Positions 44,226-53,889 of a stretch of DNA of 64,000 bases are shown piece by piece. Location: NCBI RefSeq assembly GCF_003025005.1, contig NZ_PVSS01000016.1, forward strand, positions 1-64,000. The letters run 5' to 3'. Positions within the stretch are counted from its first letter, which is position 1. Each line of letters opens with the position of its first letter. Origin of the DNA: Brumimicrobium mesophilum (GTDB taxonomy: Bacteria; Bacteroidota; Bacteroidia; Flavobacteriales_D; Crocinitomicaceae). Both the position numbers and the translations under genes were made by a program. Below the pieces are notes generated by a model that saw nothing but the letters and a program-made list of their open reading frames with translations, ran no database searches and had not been told where the DNA came from.

Positions 44226-45365
44226 TTAGTTCTTATAAACATGGTCCAATTGTTCCCAAATGGTTTCTCTGTTAAAGTTTTTGGCCCAAATTGGTCCATT
44301 TTGACTATAAGTTATTCTTTGATTTTCGTTATTAAGCATGCTTTCCATGGCTTCTTGAAGCTTAACTTCATCTTTAACAGGGATTAGAATGCCATTATAT
44401 CCGTTTGAAACAGCATCAACTGTTCCGGTTCCTGTGGTTGAAATTACTGGTACCCCCATAGCAGAAGCCTGAACCAAAACATTTCCGAATCCTTCCCACC
44501 AAGCTGGAAGAACAAATACATCCATAATCATCATGAATGGGGGAACTTCATCCTGGAGAATTCTACCGTAATTAATTATTCCTGGATGATTATTGATTTT
44601 ATCAACTAACGTTTTGTCTTTAATTTGTGTCATTTCGAATGGACCAACTATAAATAATTTGGTCTTCGGATTTGAGTTGTAAATTTTAGAAAATACCTCG
44701 TACAATTCATTGATTCCTTTCCTGTCAACTATTCTTCCTAAGAATCCAAAAACAAAAGCGTCTTCTAAATTATATTCTTTGATAAGACTGTCCTTAACAT
44801 CTTGATATTTTTTAATATCAGGGTTAAATAAATCAAGGTTCACGCCATTACTACTTCCTTTATGTGTAATAATCGTTTTCTCTTTTTTGAATATGTTGTT
44901 TTTTAATCCTAATTCTAATACGGAATTACTTATACAAATCACTTTATGGGCTAGGGAAGAGGTTATCTTCTCCATACTTATCAGGATTCTTCTTTTTACA
45001 CCAGTTTCATGTTCAAATCTAAATCCTCTACATGTATAAATTCTCTTTTTGACACCAACCATTGCACCTGCTATCATTCCTAGCAATGAAACCTTCGGAG
45101 TTCCAAAATTGATAATATCCGGTTGAACTTCTTTGAAAATCTTCCTAATTTGTAATAATGTTTTAAAATCTTTGATAGGTGAAATTTCTCTTTCAATATT
45201 TATAATCAAGTGTTCGCAACCTTCGTTTTTACAAAATGCTGCAGATCGATCACTTAATGGTCCCATTACATAGGTTTTGTAACCTAATGATTTAAAATGC
45301 TTTAATTGGCCTAGCAATAAATTTACAGAACCCTCGGCCGTTATTCCAATGATTAGTTTTTTCAT
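44226..45365 (-). CDS. Glycosyltransferase family 4, PglA-like
   Basis: 379 residues, GT-B. Same subgroup as 19788: K-K-L-I-I-G-I-T-A-E-G-S start, KGSSNGVNLDLFNPD (~168), F-V-F-G-F-L-G-R-I-V-D-R-K-G-I (~195), and W-W-E-G-F-G-N-V-L-V-Q-A-S-A-M-G-V-P-V-I (~280) with the nucleotide-sugar Glu. These transferases usually add the second sugar to a lipid-linked amino sugar. Start overlaps the upstream stop by 4 bases (ATGA at 45365-45362). Each of the two half-loci thus has one PglC-like and one PglA-like enzyme. Confidence 0.87.
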   Translation of the reverse strand: MKKLIIGITAEGSVNLLLGQLKHFKSLGYKTYVMGPLSDRSAAFCKNEGCEHLIINIEREISPIKDFKTLLQIRKIFKEVQPDIINFGTPKVSLLGMIAGAMVGVKKRIYTCRGFRFEHETGVKRRILISMEKITSSLAHKVICISNSVLELGLKNNIFKKEKTIITHKGSSNGVNLDLFNPDIKKYQDVKDSLIKEYNLEDAFVFGFLGRIVDRKGINELYEVFSKIYNSNPKTKLFIVGPFEMTQIKDKTLVDKINNHPGIINYGRILQDEVPPFMMIMDVFVLPAWWEGFGNVLVQASAMGVPVISTTGTGTVDAVSNGYNGILIPVKDEVKLQEAMESMLNNENQRITYSQNGPIWAKNFNRETIWEQLDHVYKN

Positions 45366-46306
45366 AATGAGTGTTTGTCTTTTTTAAATTTAATACCAAA
45401 GTGATTTGCAGTATTTTTAATTTGCAAATCTTTTCCCCCTTTGAACGTATTAGAACTAACTAGTGAATTTTGATGAGTTGATTTAACGGTAACTGGATCT
45501 CTATTGTATTTGTTAAAAACAGAAACCTTTATCCCCAATCGAATTAGGTTTATTTTCCACCATACATCATCTGAATTTGGAGACAAATCTAAAATCAGTG
45601 ATTTGTCAAATAGTATATCATCTAATATTTCTTTTGTTGGTATTAATGTACCGTTTCCACTAGTGTGAAGCAGATTTAAGCCGGGTTCATTAGTTTGGTA
45701 ATTATGGGTCCAATTTCTATAAGGTAATAATTCTGCATCTTTAAACTTCATTTTATGAACACGTGATGCAGTTATATACTTCGGATGCTTTTTGGAGTGT
45801 TCAATGAGGTGCTTAACAATATCCTTATGATAATAAAGATCATCGTCAAACATAATTACTTTGTTTTTTGGATTGTTGGATAAACTGTAATAATACTTTT
45901 TATGAGATCTGAGGTCTTCACAAAACTTGATTTCTAATCCTCGATCAGTTAATTTCACTAGGTTTTCCGGGAGATCACTTGTTTTATTAGGGAATTGTTC
46001 TTCTGCTAACCATAAAATTATTCTATCTGGTTTAACACTTTGGCGAAGTAAGCATTCAATGCTAATGAAAGTGTATTTTATTCTGGCAGGGAAGCTTGTT
46101 AAACTAGCAATTACCTTTTCATTTTCTGGTTTTCCTGAGTTTTCATTCAGACTTGGCTTACTACCTTTCTTATTCAGAAAAATGGGATACCACCAGTCTA
46201 AATATAATTTAATTACTTTGGCTATTCCTCTAATAAATGCTTTATAAATTAGAAATCTATTTTCTAACTTGGGCAACGAGTAGTAAAAACTTAATAGAAC
46301 ATTCAT
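45362..46306 (-). CDS. Glycosyltransferase, GT-A type with DxD motif
   Basis: 314 residues. After a short N-terminal helix region, A-S-L-T-S-F-P-A-R-I (~69) is the typical opening of this group, and V-I-M-F-D-D-D-L-Y-Y (~152) holds the D-x-D metal site. Later N-S-D-D-V-W-W-K (~243) is another conserved acidic block. No membrane anchor. A GT-A transferase for a repeat-unit sugar; donor and linkage are unknown. Packed between two GT4 genes with 3-base gap and 4-base overlap. Confidence 0.78.
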   Translation of the reverse strand: MNVLLSFYYSLPKLENRFLIYKAFIRGIAKVIKLYLDWWYPIFLNKKGSKPSLNENSGKPENEKVIASLTSFPARIKYTFISIECLLRQSVKPDRIILWLAEEQFPNKTSDLPENLVKLTDRGLEIKFCEDLRSHKKYYYSLSNNPKNKVIMFDDDLYYHKDIVKHLIEHSKKHPKYITASRVHKMKFKDAELLPYRNWTHNYQTNEPGLNLLHTSGNGTLIPTKEILDDILFDKSLILDLSPNSDDVWWKINLIRLGIKVSVFNKYNRDPVTVKSTHQNSLVSSNTFKGGKDLQIKNTANHFGIKFKKDKHSL

Positions 46307-46309
46307 AAG

Positions 46310-47374
46310 TTAGGGTGCAATTAAATCTGCAAATTTTTGGCAAATGATATCATTATCTAGTGTATCATTTATTTTTAAAGCTGAATTACCAATTTTAGTT
46401 CTTACTTCTTTCGAATCTATTAACTTTTGAATACAAAATTCAAGATTGTTTTTAGAATTTTCTTCAGCAACTAAGAAGTCTTCATTTGGAATTCCCAAAT
46501 CCTCAAAAGGAATTGTATCAAAACAAATTGAAGGTAAGCCTGCGGACATTGCCTCGCATAATGCATTTGGAAACCCTTCCAGTACAGAAGGTAGAACGTA
46601 AATACTTGCTTCCGATAAATGAAAATCTACATTATTTACTCTTCCAAGAAATTCTACTTCATCTGCAATTTTCAAATCTATAGCAAGTTGTTGCATTTTG
46701 GCTAGCAATGGTCCATCCCCACACATCCTTAGTTTAAATCCTTGGCGATTTTCTAATTTCGCAAAAGATTTAATTAATCTATCTGGGGCTTTTTCCCATG
46801 CGAATCTTCCAACGTATAAAACAATATTCTTTTTTCCAATATCCTGAACCTGCACTTTCCTGGCTGGATTTGGAATTGTTTTTATGTTCAATTTTTTTCC
46901 AAATTTCTCTTCATTCCATTTCGCTGCTCTTGTTGTTTGAGCAATAAATGTAGTGGAAAGGGGATAGGTGTTCTTTTTTAAGATCTTCACATAAGATTTA
47001 AACTTATAATCTGGACTTGTCCTATCTGAAATATGAATTTTCTTTTTCAACCTAAGACCCGCAATTAATACCAAAGGATTGAATGTATCGCCAAACGATA
47101 TTATATTTTCAGCACTGTGTTTTTTAAATTCTTTTCGTAAAAATTTGATGATATATAAATAGTGTGAAACTATATTTCCTCCCTTACCAGGATGTTTTTT
47201 ACTGGGAACTATGACTTCGACTCTTTTATCCAAATCATAAAAGACCTCTTCATTTTTGCATGAGATGAAAGTAACCTGAAAATCATTTTCAGCAAACCAA
47301 TTGGCAATGTTAGTAAGTGCTCTTTGTATACCACCTATTCCTAACTTGGGTGAAACAAGTATAATGTTTTTCAA
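46310..47374 (-). CDS. Glycosyltransferase family 4
   Basis: 354 residues. N-terminal SPKLGIGGIQRALTNIANWF (typical G-G-x-x-R), V-L-Y-V-G-R-F-A-W-E-K-A-P-D-R-L (~182) and P-S-V-L-E-G-F-P-N-A-L-C-E-A-M-S-A-G-L-P-S-I (~266) with E-x7-E. A normal retaining GT-B transferase for the lipid-linked repeat. Separated by 36 bases from the deacetylase-like gene upstream. Confidence 0.88.
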   Translation of the reverse strand: MKNIILVSPKLGIGGIQRALTNIANWFAENDFQVTFISCKNEEVFYDLDKRVEVIVPSKKHPGKGGNIVSHYLYIIKFLRKEFKKHSAENIISFGDTFNPLVLIAGLRLKKKIHISDRTSPDYKFKSYVKILKKNTYPLSTTFIAQTTRAAKWNEEKFGKKLNIKTIPNPARKVQVQDIGKKNIVLYVGRFAWEKAPDRLIKSFAKLENRQGFKLRMCGDGPLLAKMQQLAIDLKIADEVEFLGRVNNVDFHLSEASIYVLPSVLEGFPNALCEAMSAGLPSICFDTIPFEDLGIPNEDFLVAEENSKNNLEFCIQKLIDSKEVRTKIGNSALKINDTLDNDIICQKFADLIAP

Positions 47375-47410
47375 AAAAAAGTTTTTTTTACTGTTAATTT
47401 TTTAAGTTAC

Positions 47411-48526
47411 TTATTGATTGGCATTATAAAAATCCGAAATGGTTGGACTATCCATAAATTCAATTTCAGGCCATTTTTTAAGCATTTTAGTCAATAGAAG
47501 CTTAAGGTCCTCTAGATTTTTATTTCTTTGATTAATGTCTAATCTTCCACAGAAATTTATTCTATGTGTACCAATTATTGCTGGTTTCCCCCATTTGAAA
47601 GCAATTGCTATACTTTCCATACATTTTTCAACCCAATCAATGTTTGCATTAATGCTAGGTTCGAATAAACTATTACGAACAAAATAAAGTTGTCCTAATT
47701 TATTCTTTTGTCCTGAATAAGGATATCTCTTTTTGAACGCCGCTCCAGGTGATGGAATGTTTTGTTGGTAAGAACTCTGTAGACCTTGAACATTTTCTGC
47801 AAGGAAAGTTTTTTCCACATGTTCATCCCAAACATAACATGGCGCTACAGTTGTCTTTGATTTGATTCCAAATATTTCTTCAAACTGCTTGAGTCCCTCT
47901 CTTATGCTCCTTTTTACATAATCGAGTTCAGAATCGTTTTCATAATCATAGGCAGCCATTAAATTTCCTCTTCTATTTTGAGCGCTTTTTTCGTCAATAG
48001 AAAAACATCCTCTTTCGAATGCAAAATGATAGCGTTGATCACCGGCTTTAAGAAAATCCATCCATCGCACAACATTTAGGTGTTCTTTGCCATGAAACTG
48101 AGGAGTAATTAAATTCTGATTAATTCCACTTTTCAATGTTTCAAAAGCATTTTCACTTCCTGGGTAACTTAGATATGTTTTGTAAAAAGGTTCACTATGG
48201 TACTCTTCAAAATTAGTTTCTTTTATTGTATTGAAGTCCGGGTTATTTAAAATGATATTGGCCGTAATTACAGGATTATTTCCATTTTTGTCTTTAAAAC
48301 TTTTAAGAACATCAAACAGAGATGTGAAATCATCAGATGTCTCTAAAGTATCGAATTTTGAAAAGGCATCTTTAGATCTTATCAATCCCTCTTCTAATAA
48401 TTCTTGCTTTATAGTATCGTTTGGTATTCTGATGGATCCCCAATCATCGGATTCAAAGACAACAATTTTTTTATTGATTCTACTACCACGAAGATTAATG
48501 AGGTGTTTCTTTACAGTTTGTTTCAT
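47411..48526 (-). CDS. Polysaccharide (de)acetylase-like protein, tandem copy 1
   Basis: 371 residues. NodB-like features are F-E-S-D-D-W-G-S-I-R (~24-33), P-Q-F-H-G-K-E-H-L (~142) with His residues, and G-T-H-R-I-N-F-C-G-R (~318). The paralog just upstream (48539) has the same three blocks: E-S-D-D-W-G-S-V-R, P-Q-F-H-G-K-E-H-L and S-H-R-I-N-Y-T-S-R. No signal peptide. Such proteins are listed as polysaccharide (de)acetylases, but the activity is not proven. A 12-base gap to its paralog shows tandem duplication. Confidence 0.72.
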   Translation of the reverse strand: MKQTVKKHLINLRGSRINKKIVVFESDDWGSIRIPNDTIKQELLEEGLIRSKDAFSKFDTLETSDDFTSLFDVLKSFKDKNGNNPVITANIILNNPDFNTIKETNFEEYHSEPFYKTYLSYPGSENAFETLKSGINQNLITPQFHGKEHLNVVRWMDFLKAGDQRYHFAFERGCFSIDEKSAQNRRGNLMAAYDYENDSELDYVKRSIREGLKQFEEIFGIKSKTTVAPCYVWDEHVEKTFLAENVQGLQSSYQQNIPSPGAAFKKRYPYSGQKNKLGQLYFVRNSLFEPSINANIDWVEKCMESIAIAFKWGKPAIIGTHRINFCGRLDINQRNKNLEDLKLLLTKMLKKWPEIEFMDSPTISDFYNANQ

Positions 48527-48538
48527 TATCCTTTTCGG

Positions 48539-49645
48539 TTACTTATCTTCAAGTAATGTTTTTGCCAATTGTTCACTATTCATAAATTCAACTTCTGGCC
48601 ATTTTTTAATTATTGTGGTCAACATGTTGTTTAAATCATTTAATGTTCTATCTCTCAAATCAGTTGTAATTCTGCTTGTGTAATTAATTCTATGGCTATT
48701 AATAACAGCAGGTTTTCCCCAACGAAAGGCAATTTCAATCTCTTTTAAACATTTGTCTACATAATCTGAGTTTTTGCTTCTACCTGGTTCAAAAGTACAG
48801 TTACGTCTCCAAAATACTATCCCATTTTTAGTTTTATCTCCCCATAAATGATTCTTTTTCTTGAGTTTCATGTCTTCTGGGTAAAACTGCTGACCAGCTT
48901 GAATTGCTAATACTCCATTGTTCTTCAATACATCAAAAAGATGATTTCCGTAAACTGATTGCGAAGGACAAAATGATATAGAATTGAATCCAAAAATTTC
49001 TTTAAATTCTTTTAATCCTTCGGCAGTTCTTTTTTCAATTAACTTTTTGTCACTTTCATTATGATATTCGAAAGCAGCGAGGAAATTTTTCTCTCTCGTA
49101 AAATTATCAACTCCAAATACAGAGTCGTGGTTAAATCCAACATGTTCTAAATCATTCGAATCTTTCACTCTTTTGAAATATCTTTCAGGAAATAGATGTT
49201 CTTTACCATGAAATTGGGGATACAATAAATTGTTTTTTATTCCCTCTTCCTTCCAAAAACTCAATAGATCAGTTTCATCATATCGATCATAAGTTTCTTT
49301 AATTGTTTCAGAATGATAATTGTCGGTCTCTCTTATTTTCTTAAAATCTGGGTTTGATGTTAAAGATAATGCCGTAACAACAGGTGGTTTACCTTTAGAA
49401 TCCTTGTGTTTAGTTAGCATTTCAAATAAGCTTTCTAAATCTCTTTTTCGTTCTAAACCATCATAAACCAGATATCTATGTTTGGTAATTTGTGGATATT
49501 TTTCATGTAATTCATTGTATACACTCTGATCCGCCATTCTAACACTTCCCCAATCATCTGATTCTATAACTACTATTTTTCTTTTGGTTGACCAACCGCG
49601 GAAGTTTATATAGTTTTTTGCTGTTTTTTCTTTTAACGAGAGCAT
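48539..49645 (-). CDS. Polysaccharide (de)acetylase-like protein, tandem copy 2
   Basis: 368 residues. Collinear with 47411: N-Y-I-N-F-R-G-W start region, SDDWGSVR (~30), PQFHGKEHL (~140), a conserved F-E-P-G-R motif (~279; F-E-P-S-I in copy 1) and I-A-F-R-W-G-K-P-A-V-I-N-S-H-R-I-N near 300. Overall sequence has diverged widely, which suggests the copies have different acceptors or roles. Both are most likely cytoplasmic and modify a lipid-linked or nucleotide-linked sugar. Confidence 0.72.
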   Translation of the reverse strand: MLSLKEKTAKNYINFRGWSTKRKIVVIESDDWGSVRMADQSVYNELHEKYPQITKHRYLVYDGLERKRDLESLFEMLTKHKDSKGKPPVVTALSLTSNPDFKKIRETDNYHSETIKETYDRYDETDLLSFWKEEGIKNNLLYPQFHGKEHLFPERYFKRVKDSNDLEHVGFNHDSVFGVDNFTREKNFLAAFEYHNESDKKLIEKRTAEGLKEFKEIFGFNSISFCPSQSVYGNHLFDVLKNNGVLAIQAGQQFYPEDMKLKKKNHLWGDKTKNGIVFWRRNCTFEPGRSKNSDYVDKCLKEIEIAFRWGKPAVINSHRINYTSRITTDLRDRTLNDLNNMLTTIIKKWPEVEFMNSEQLAKTLLEDK

Positions 49646-49892
49646 GATTGATACTTTTTAAAATTTGGAATATGAGATGATAAAATTATGAATAATATTC
49701 ACGATTGACTTTATTCTGATTCTTTAATTATGAAAATTAAAACAATTTTTGTCCTTAATAAATAATATTTCTTTTTCGATTTACTGTGATCCTTTTATGT
49801 TTTAGTTTAAAGTTTTACAATCCTTTTTATTTAGTTTAAAAGGCTAAAAACCAACTTTTATAAATTTATAGGTCCTGAATATTGTGTTTAAT

Positions 49893-50828
49893 TTATCTAT
49901 CTATTAATGTGTTGTTTAGAATACTGTATGCTTCAGAAGCGATCATTCTGGAGTACAGTTGAGCTCCTTGTTTGTTTAGATGAAGCTCATCATTAAACAT
50001 TGATTTATCACTTAAGAATCTTTGATCTTGCAGATGATTTAATACTTGAATATCATTTTTTTTAGCAAGTTCTATTAAAGGCTTGTACAAATTTTCTGGG
50101 GTGATCTTAAAATATGGAGACACTGTGAAAACAAATTTAATGTTATTTGTTTTGGCTTTATCAATAAACTTTTGAAGGGTTTCTATTTTTTTTTCGTCCA
50201 CAGCCAACTTTTCGGCATCTAAAGAATCAATAGTTTTATTCCAATTTCCTGTAAGAACTCTAAATCCTTGTTTGTTATCGCGACCTTGAATTAAATTTCC
50301 TGTTAAAATCTTAAAGCTTTTGGAGCTATATTTATATAAATTAGAATTTAATTTAAAAACCTCCTTTTCTCCAGTTAACGATAAAAGTGAGTCAAATTCT
50401 GGTGAAACTGAATGGTAAAATGGAGCATGTTCTTTCAGTGCATCTACGCCAAAGATTCCTTCCCCAACATAAATATCCCTGTAATCAATATCTAGGAAAA
50501 TAACTTTTGGCGTATATCTTTCTAATGTACTGAGTAAAACGCCATAGTGATAATAAATACCTGTTCCTTCTCTCCCACAATTATATGTTGAAATTCCTAA
50601 AGTGTCTTTTAATATTGCAGGTATATAATGATAGGCAGCCCTAGAAGATCCAAAAATCAATAATTCTTGGCTGGTTTTATTCATAATATAGTTTTCTTGA
50701 AATGCAACTCCTGATTTAGCCGTTTTATATAATTTTCCAAAAACTATACCTGAAGCATAATCAACGCAAAAGACTATTGCAATAAATAGAAAAACCTTAT
50801 ACAGAAATTTTTTGTTTAGTTTTTTCAT
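49893..50828 (-). CDS. SGNH-hydrolase-like protein, second MBOAT partner
   Basis: 311 residues with an N-terminal transmembrane helix (about 9-30) and a periplasmic domain. Block I is L-I-F-G-S-S-R-A-A-Y-H (~56), block V N-D-E-L-H-L-N-K-Q-G (~285). Gap of 2 bases to the MBOAT gene, so the pair is translated together. Like 6135-8528 it should acylate an exported polysaccharide. The catalytic residues differ in context from those of the first pair, so the acceptor may differ. Confidence 0.75.
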   Translation of the reverse strand: MKKLNKKFLYKVFLFIAIVFCVDYASGIVFGKLYKTAKSGVAFQENYIMNKTSQELLIFGSSRAAYHYIPAILKDTLGISTYNCGREGTGIYYHYGVLLSTLERYTPKVIFLDIDYRDIYVGEGIFGVDALKEHAPFYHSVSPEFDSLLSLTGEKEVFKLNSNLYKYSSKSFKILTGNLIQGRDNKQGFRVLTGNWNKTIDSLDAEKLAVDEKKIETLQKFIDKAKTNNIKFVFTVSPYFKITPENLYKPLIELAKKNDIQVLNHLQDQRFLSDKSMFNDELHLNKQGAQLYSRMIASEAYSILNNTLIDR

Positions 50829-50830
50829 AT

Positions 50831-52246
50831 CTAAAATTGGAAGTAAATAAACTTATCTGAGTCGAAAACGCCCAACAAAATAATTATACAAAGCAATAAT
50901 GCCATGGAGAATACTCTAACATATAAATTCTTATTGTTGAGTAATTCAAACTTTTTGGGATAGAATTCATCCGTAAATTCTTTGAAAAACAAAATCATCA
51001 TAGATACTGCTGCAATAAAGAATATATCCCATTTAATAAATAATTGAGAACCAAAATCAGTAAATATTCTAGTGATAATTTCCCAAGCTTCAGTTAAACT
51101 ACTAGCTCTAAAAAATATCCAAGCTAAATCAACAAGAATAAAAGTAATTACGATATTGATTAAAACATTAAAGGATAATTTGTTCTTTTCTTTCTTTCTA
51201 CCTAAACCCAATGCTTTCTCAATAACGATATATAGGCCGTGTAAAGCACCCCAAATTATAAAAGTGAAATTTGCGCCATGCCAGATACCGCTTACAAAAA
51301 AAGTTAGAAATAAATTGAAATAAGTTCTCGCTTTTGATTTTCTATTTCCTCCTAATGGGATATATAAATAATCCTTGAACCAAGTTGATAATGAAATATG
51401 CCACCTACTCCAAAATGTGGTAATGCTTGTTGCATAATAAGGTCGTCTAAAATTGGTCATGAGTGTAAAACTCATCATCTTCGAAACACCAATAGCTATC
51501 AATGAATACCCTGCAAAATCTCCATAAATTTGAAAAGCAAAAAGAAATGAAGCCAAGGCATGAGTAGTTCCACCGTGATTTTCTACATTATTAAAAGCGG
51601 CATCTACATACATACCTAAATTGTCTGCTAATACAATTTTTAGAAAAAAGCCCCATAAAACCATTTTAAAACCTGCTGATAGATTTGCAGCAGTAAGTTT
51701 TTTCTCTTCCCTAAATTGAGGTAATAGATTTCCTGAGCGCTCAATTGGACCAGCAACTAATTGAGGGAAAAATGTAACAAACATTGCGTAGATACCAATG
51801 TGTTTTTCAGACTTTATATCTTTTCGGTATACATCTATTGTGTATCCAACTGCTTGGAAAGTGTAAAATGAAATCCCCACTGGTAGAAGTATATCTAGGT
51901 TCGGAACTTCCCATCTCATATTAAAATACTCTAGAGTGGAAAAAACTGTTTCATTAATGAAATTATAATACTTGAATATAAACAGGATTCCGAAATTTGC
52001 AAGAATACTAATGGTTAGGTAGGTTTTACGCCTGAGGACATTGTTCGTCTTATCAAGTAAATAACCGCACGTCCATGTACTTAAAATCGAGAAACTTATT
52101 AATAACGCATAAACTGGCTCCCAATTCATGTAGAAAAAGTAACTAGCTATTAACAAAAATATCCATCTAAATCGATGTGGCAGCAAAAAATAAATCAGCA
52201 CCACCGTCGGAAAGAAGATTAAGAAAATTAATGAGTTAAAAAGCAT
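50831..52246 (-). CDS. MBOAT-family O-acyltransferase, second copy
   Basis: 471 residues, about ten membrane helices. PQLVAGPIERSGNLL (~168), F-W-S-R-W-H-I-S-L-S-T-W-F-K-D-Y-L (~278) and the catalytic-His segment GIWHGANFTFIIWG (~320). The C terminus DKFIYFQF resembles that of 7071 (QEFIYFQF). Acetylation or other O-acylation at the outer face of the inner membrane is the expected role. It is preceded by 409 gene-free bases, which should hold the promoter. Confidence 0.9.
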   Translation of the reverse strand: MLFNSLIFLIFFPTVVLIYFLLPHRFRWIFLLIASYFFYMNWEPVYALLISFSILSTWTCGYLLDKTNNVLRRKTYLTISILANFGILFIFKYYNFINETVFSTLEYFNMRWEVPNLDILLPVGISFYTFQAVGYTIDVYRKDIKSEKHIGIYAMFVTFFPQLVAGPIERSGNLLPQFREEKKLTAANLSAGFKMVLWGFFLKIVLADNLGMYVDAAFNNVENHGGTTHALASFLFAFQIYGDFAGYSLIAIGVSKMMSFTLMTNFRRPYYATSITTFWSRWHISLSTWFKDYLYIPLGGNRKSKARTYFNLFLTFFVSGIWHGANFTFIIWGALHGLYIVIEKALGLGRKKEKNKLSFNVLINIVITFILVDLAWIFFRASSLTEAWEIITRIFTDFGSQLFIKWDIFFIAAVSMMILFFKEFTDEFYPKKFELLNNKNLYVRVFSMALLLCIIILLGVFDSDKFIYFQF

Positions 52247-52655
52247 TTATATGATTTGTTTTAGGTGATATATGATGGCATATAAGAAAAAAGTGTATAA
52301 ATCTTGTATTATGTATTTGCTAAAATGTGAATAAATAATCTTTTTTTTGTGATAAAGGTTATTTTTAACATTGCGAAAAGTTATTTCTAATTTAACTTCT
52401 GATCATTCTTGATTGAATTTTTATAGTAATAATGTTATTAGGTTTTATTCCTATGTCAAATGGTAAGGTTACTAAAAAAGTTCGATATCTGCTATTTCTA
52501 TAGCATTATTCGATTCTATTAGCAAATTCCACTTTTATTTCTACATAAATTAAACAGTCAAGATAAGATTATTGAAATTCAAAGATTCATAAATTTGTAT
52601 TATCTTAAAAAATAATCAATAAAATATTATATCAATTCGTCAATATTACCTCATT
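52247..52655. other. Intergenic stretch, no gene seen
   Basis: 409 bases between the EpsG-like polymerase stop and the MBOAT start. Strongly AT-rich with stops in all frames. No hairpin with GC-rich arms, no repeat shared with other gaps recognised. Confidence 0.4.
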
Positions 52656-53888
52656 TTAAAATATAGACTTAAGTACTTCAATTAGAGTGGTATCTATAAT
52701 GAACCAGTTCGTAAAAGGAGAACCAATGAAAAGGAATATTCCAAAATGTTCTATTCCTTCACGAATTCTTAGAATAATGACTAAAAGGGTCGAAAGCTTA
52801 AGGAAGGATCTCAATATTGGATGCATCCAAATGTTTTTATTTAAAAAGAATAGAAAAGCTGTCAATAAAATCAAATTTGATAAAATTAGGAATCTTCCTC
52901 CAGAAGGAACAACCTGTACCAAGTTGCTAAAGGACATAAAAATCAAGGCCATGTGAAAGAACTCATTCATAAACCTATCCTTAATTTTGTTTTTATAAAT
53001 AGTATAGAAATAAATTAGAGATGCTACCCCGAATATACTCCATTTCAATGCAAGTGCGGCAGTCTTATAGAAAAATGATTTCGCCTCAGCCTTCATATTA
53101 ATTACATCCACATATTCGTCACTTAGATATCCTTCTCTAGATTGCATAAACCCTGGTAGAAGTAAAAAATATTTTTTAAATATATCTAGATTTAATTCTC
53201 CCAGGAAAAATGTAACCACATACAATGCCATAAGTACAGACATATTCTTGTAAGGAATAAATCTGTAAGCTAAATATATAGCGAAGGGCATAAACATTGA
53301 GAAATGTATTAACATAGGCAAGGCCAAATAAACCCATGAAGCCTTAGATTTATCTAAATGTAATGAAACCATTCCATAGAAGAATGCGGCAACAGCAGTC
53401 CACATTCGAACACCATTAATACTCCAAAGTGGATTCATAAGGGCCAGAAGGATGAATACCAATAATGCAAGCCCTTTTAGTTTAATATTTAAATGACTCC
53501 GAACTATTATTAGAGATTTGAATAGAAAAAAACCAAATACTAGTGAATAAACTCCAAATAGTACCTTTGAATTACCGGTAAATTGGCTAACCAACCAGGT
53601 CACTAATGGTTGGTAAATATCAATTGTTGTACTTCCAGCCGAATAGAAACCTTCAAAAAGCTCTACGAGTGTAACATTTTTTATTCTATATTCCTCTAAT
53701 TCTAAAGCATAGGCTTGTGAATCTCCACCAGCTGTAGAAACAATGAACGAAATTCCGAAAAATATCGATAACAGTAAGTAAGGGAATATATTTGTGTTTT
53801 GCTTGAAATTTTTAAATAAATATATAGCGCTAATCATTGGGTTTACCAACCACATTAAAAGAAAAGACTTCTTATCAAATTTAGCCAT
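52656..53888 (-). CDS. wzy: EpsG-like polysaccharide polymerase (Wzy), copy 2
   Basis: 410 residues, about ten hydrophobic segments. F-G-I-S-F-I-V-S-T-A-G-G-D-S-Q-A-Y (~44-60) and W-S-I-N-G-V-R-M-W-T-A (~155-165) match the EpsG-family loop motifs seen also in copy 1 at 25157. It probably polymerises the repeat unit built by the enzymes around it. Gap of 1 base to the upstream glycosyltransferase. With this gene the locus carries two polymerases as well as two flippases. Confidence 0.82.
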   Translation of the reverse strand: MAKFDKKSFLLMWLVNPMISAIYLFKNFKQNTNIFPYLLLSIFFGISFIVSTAGGDSQAYALELEEYRIKNVTLVELFEGFYSAGSTTIDIYQPLVTWLVSQFTGNSKVLFGVYSLVFGFFLFKSLIIVRSHLNIKLKGLALLVFILLALMNPLWSINGVRMWTAVAAFFYGMVSLHLDKSKASWVYLALPMLIHFSMFMPFAIYLAYRFIPYKNMSVLMALYVVTFFLGELNLDIFKKYFLLLPGFMQSREGYLSDEYVDVINMKAEAKSFFYKTAALALKWSIFGVASLIYFYTIYKNKIKDRFMNEFFHMALIFMSFSNLVQVVPSGGRFLILSNLILLTAFLFFLNKNIWMHPILRSFLKLSTLLVIILRIREGIEHFGIFLFIGSPFTNWFIIDTTLIEVLKSIF

Positions 53889-53889
53889 G

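Noticed and set aside
52687-52956. Open frame of 89 codons on the + strand
   Set aside because: It lies wholly inside the EpsG-like polymerase on the minus strand, and its product has no recognisable pattern. A shadow of the real gene.
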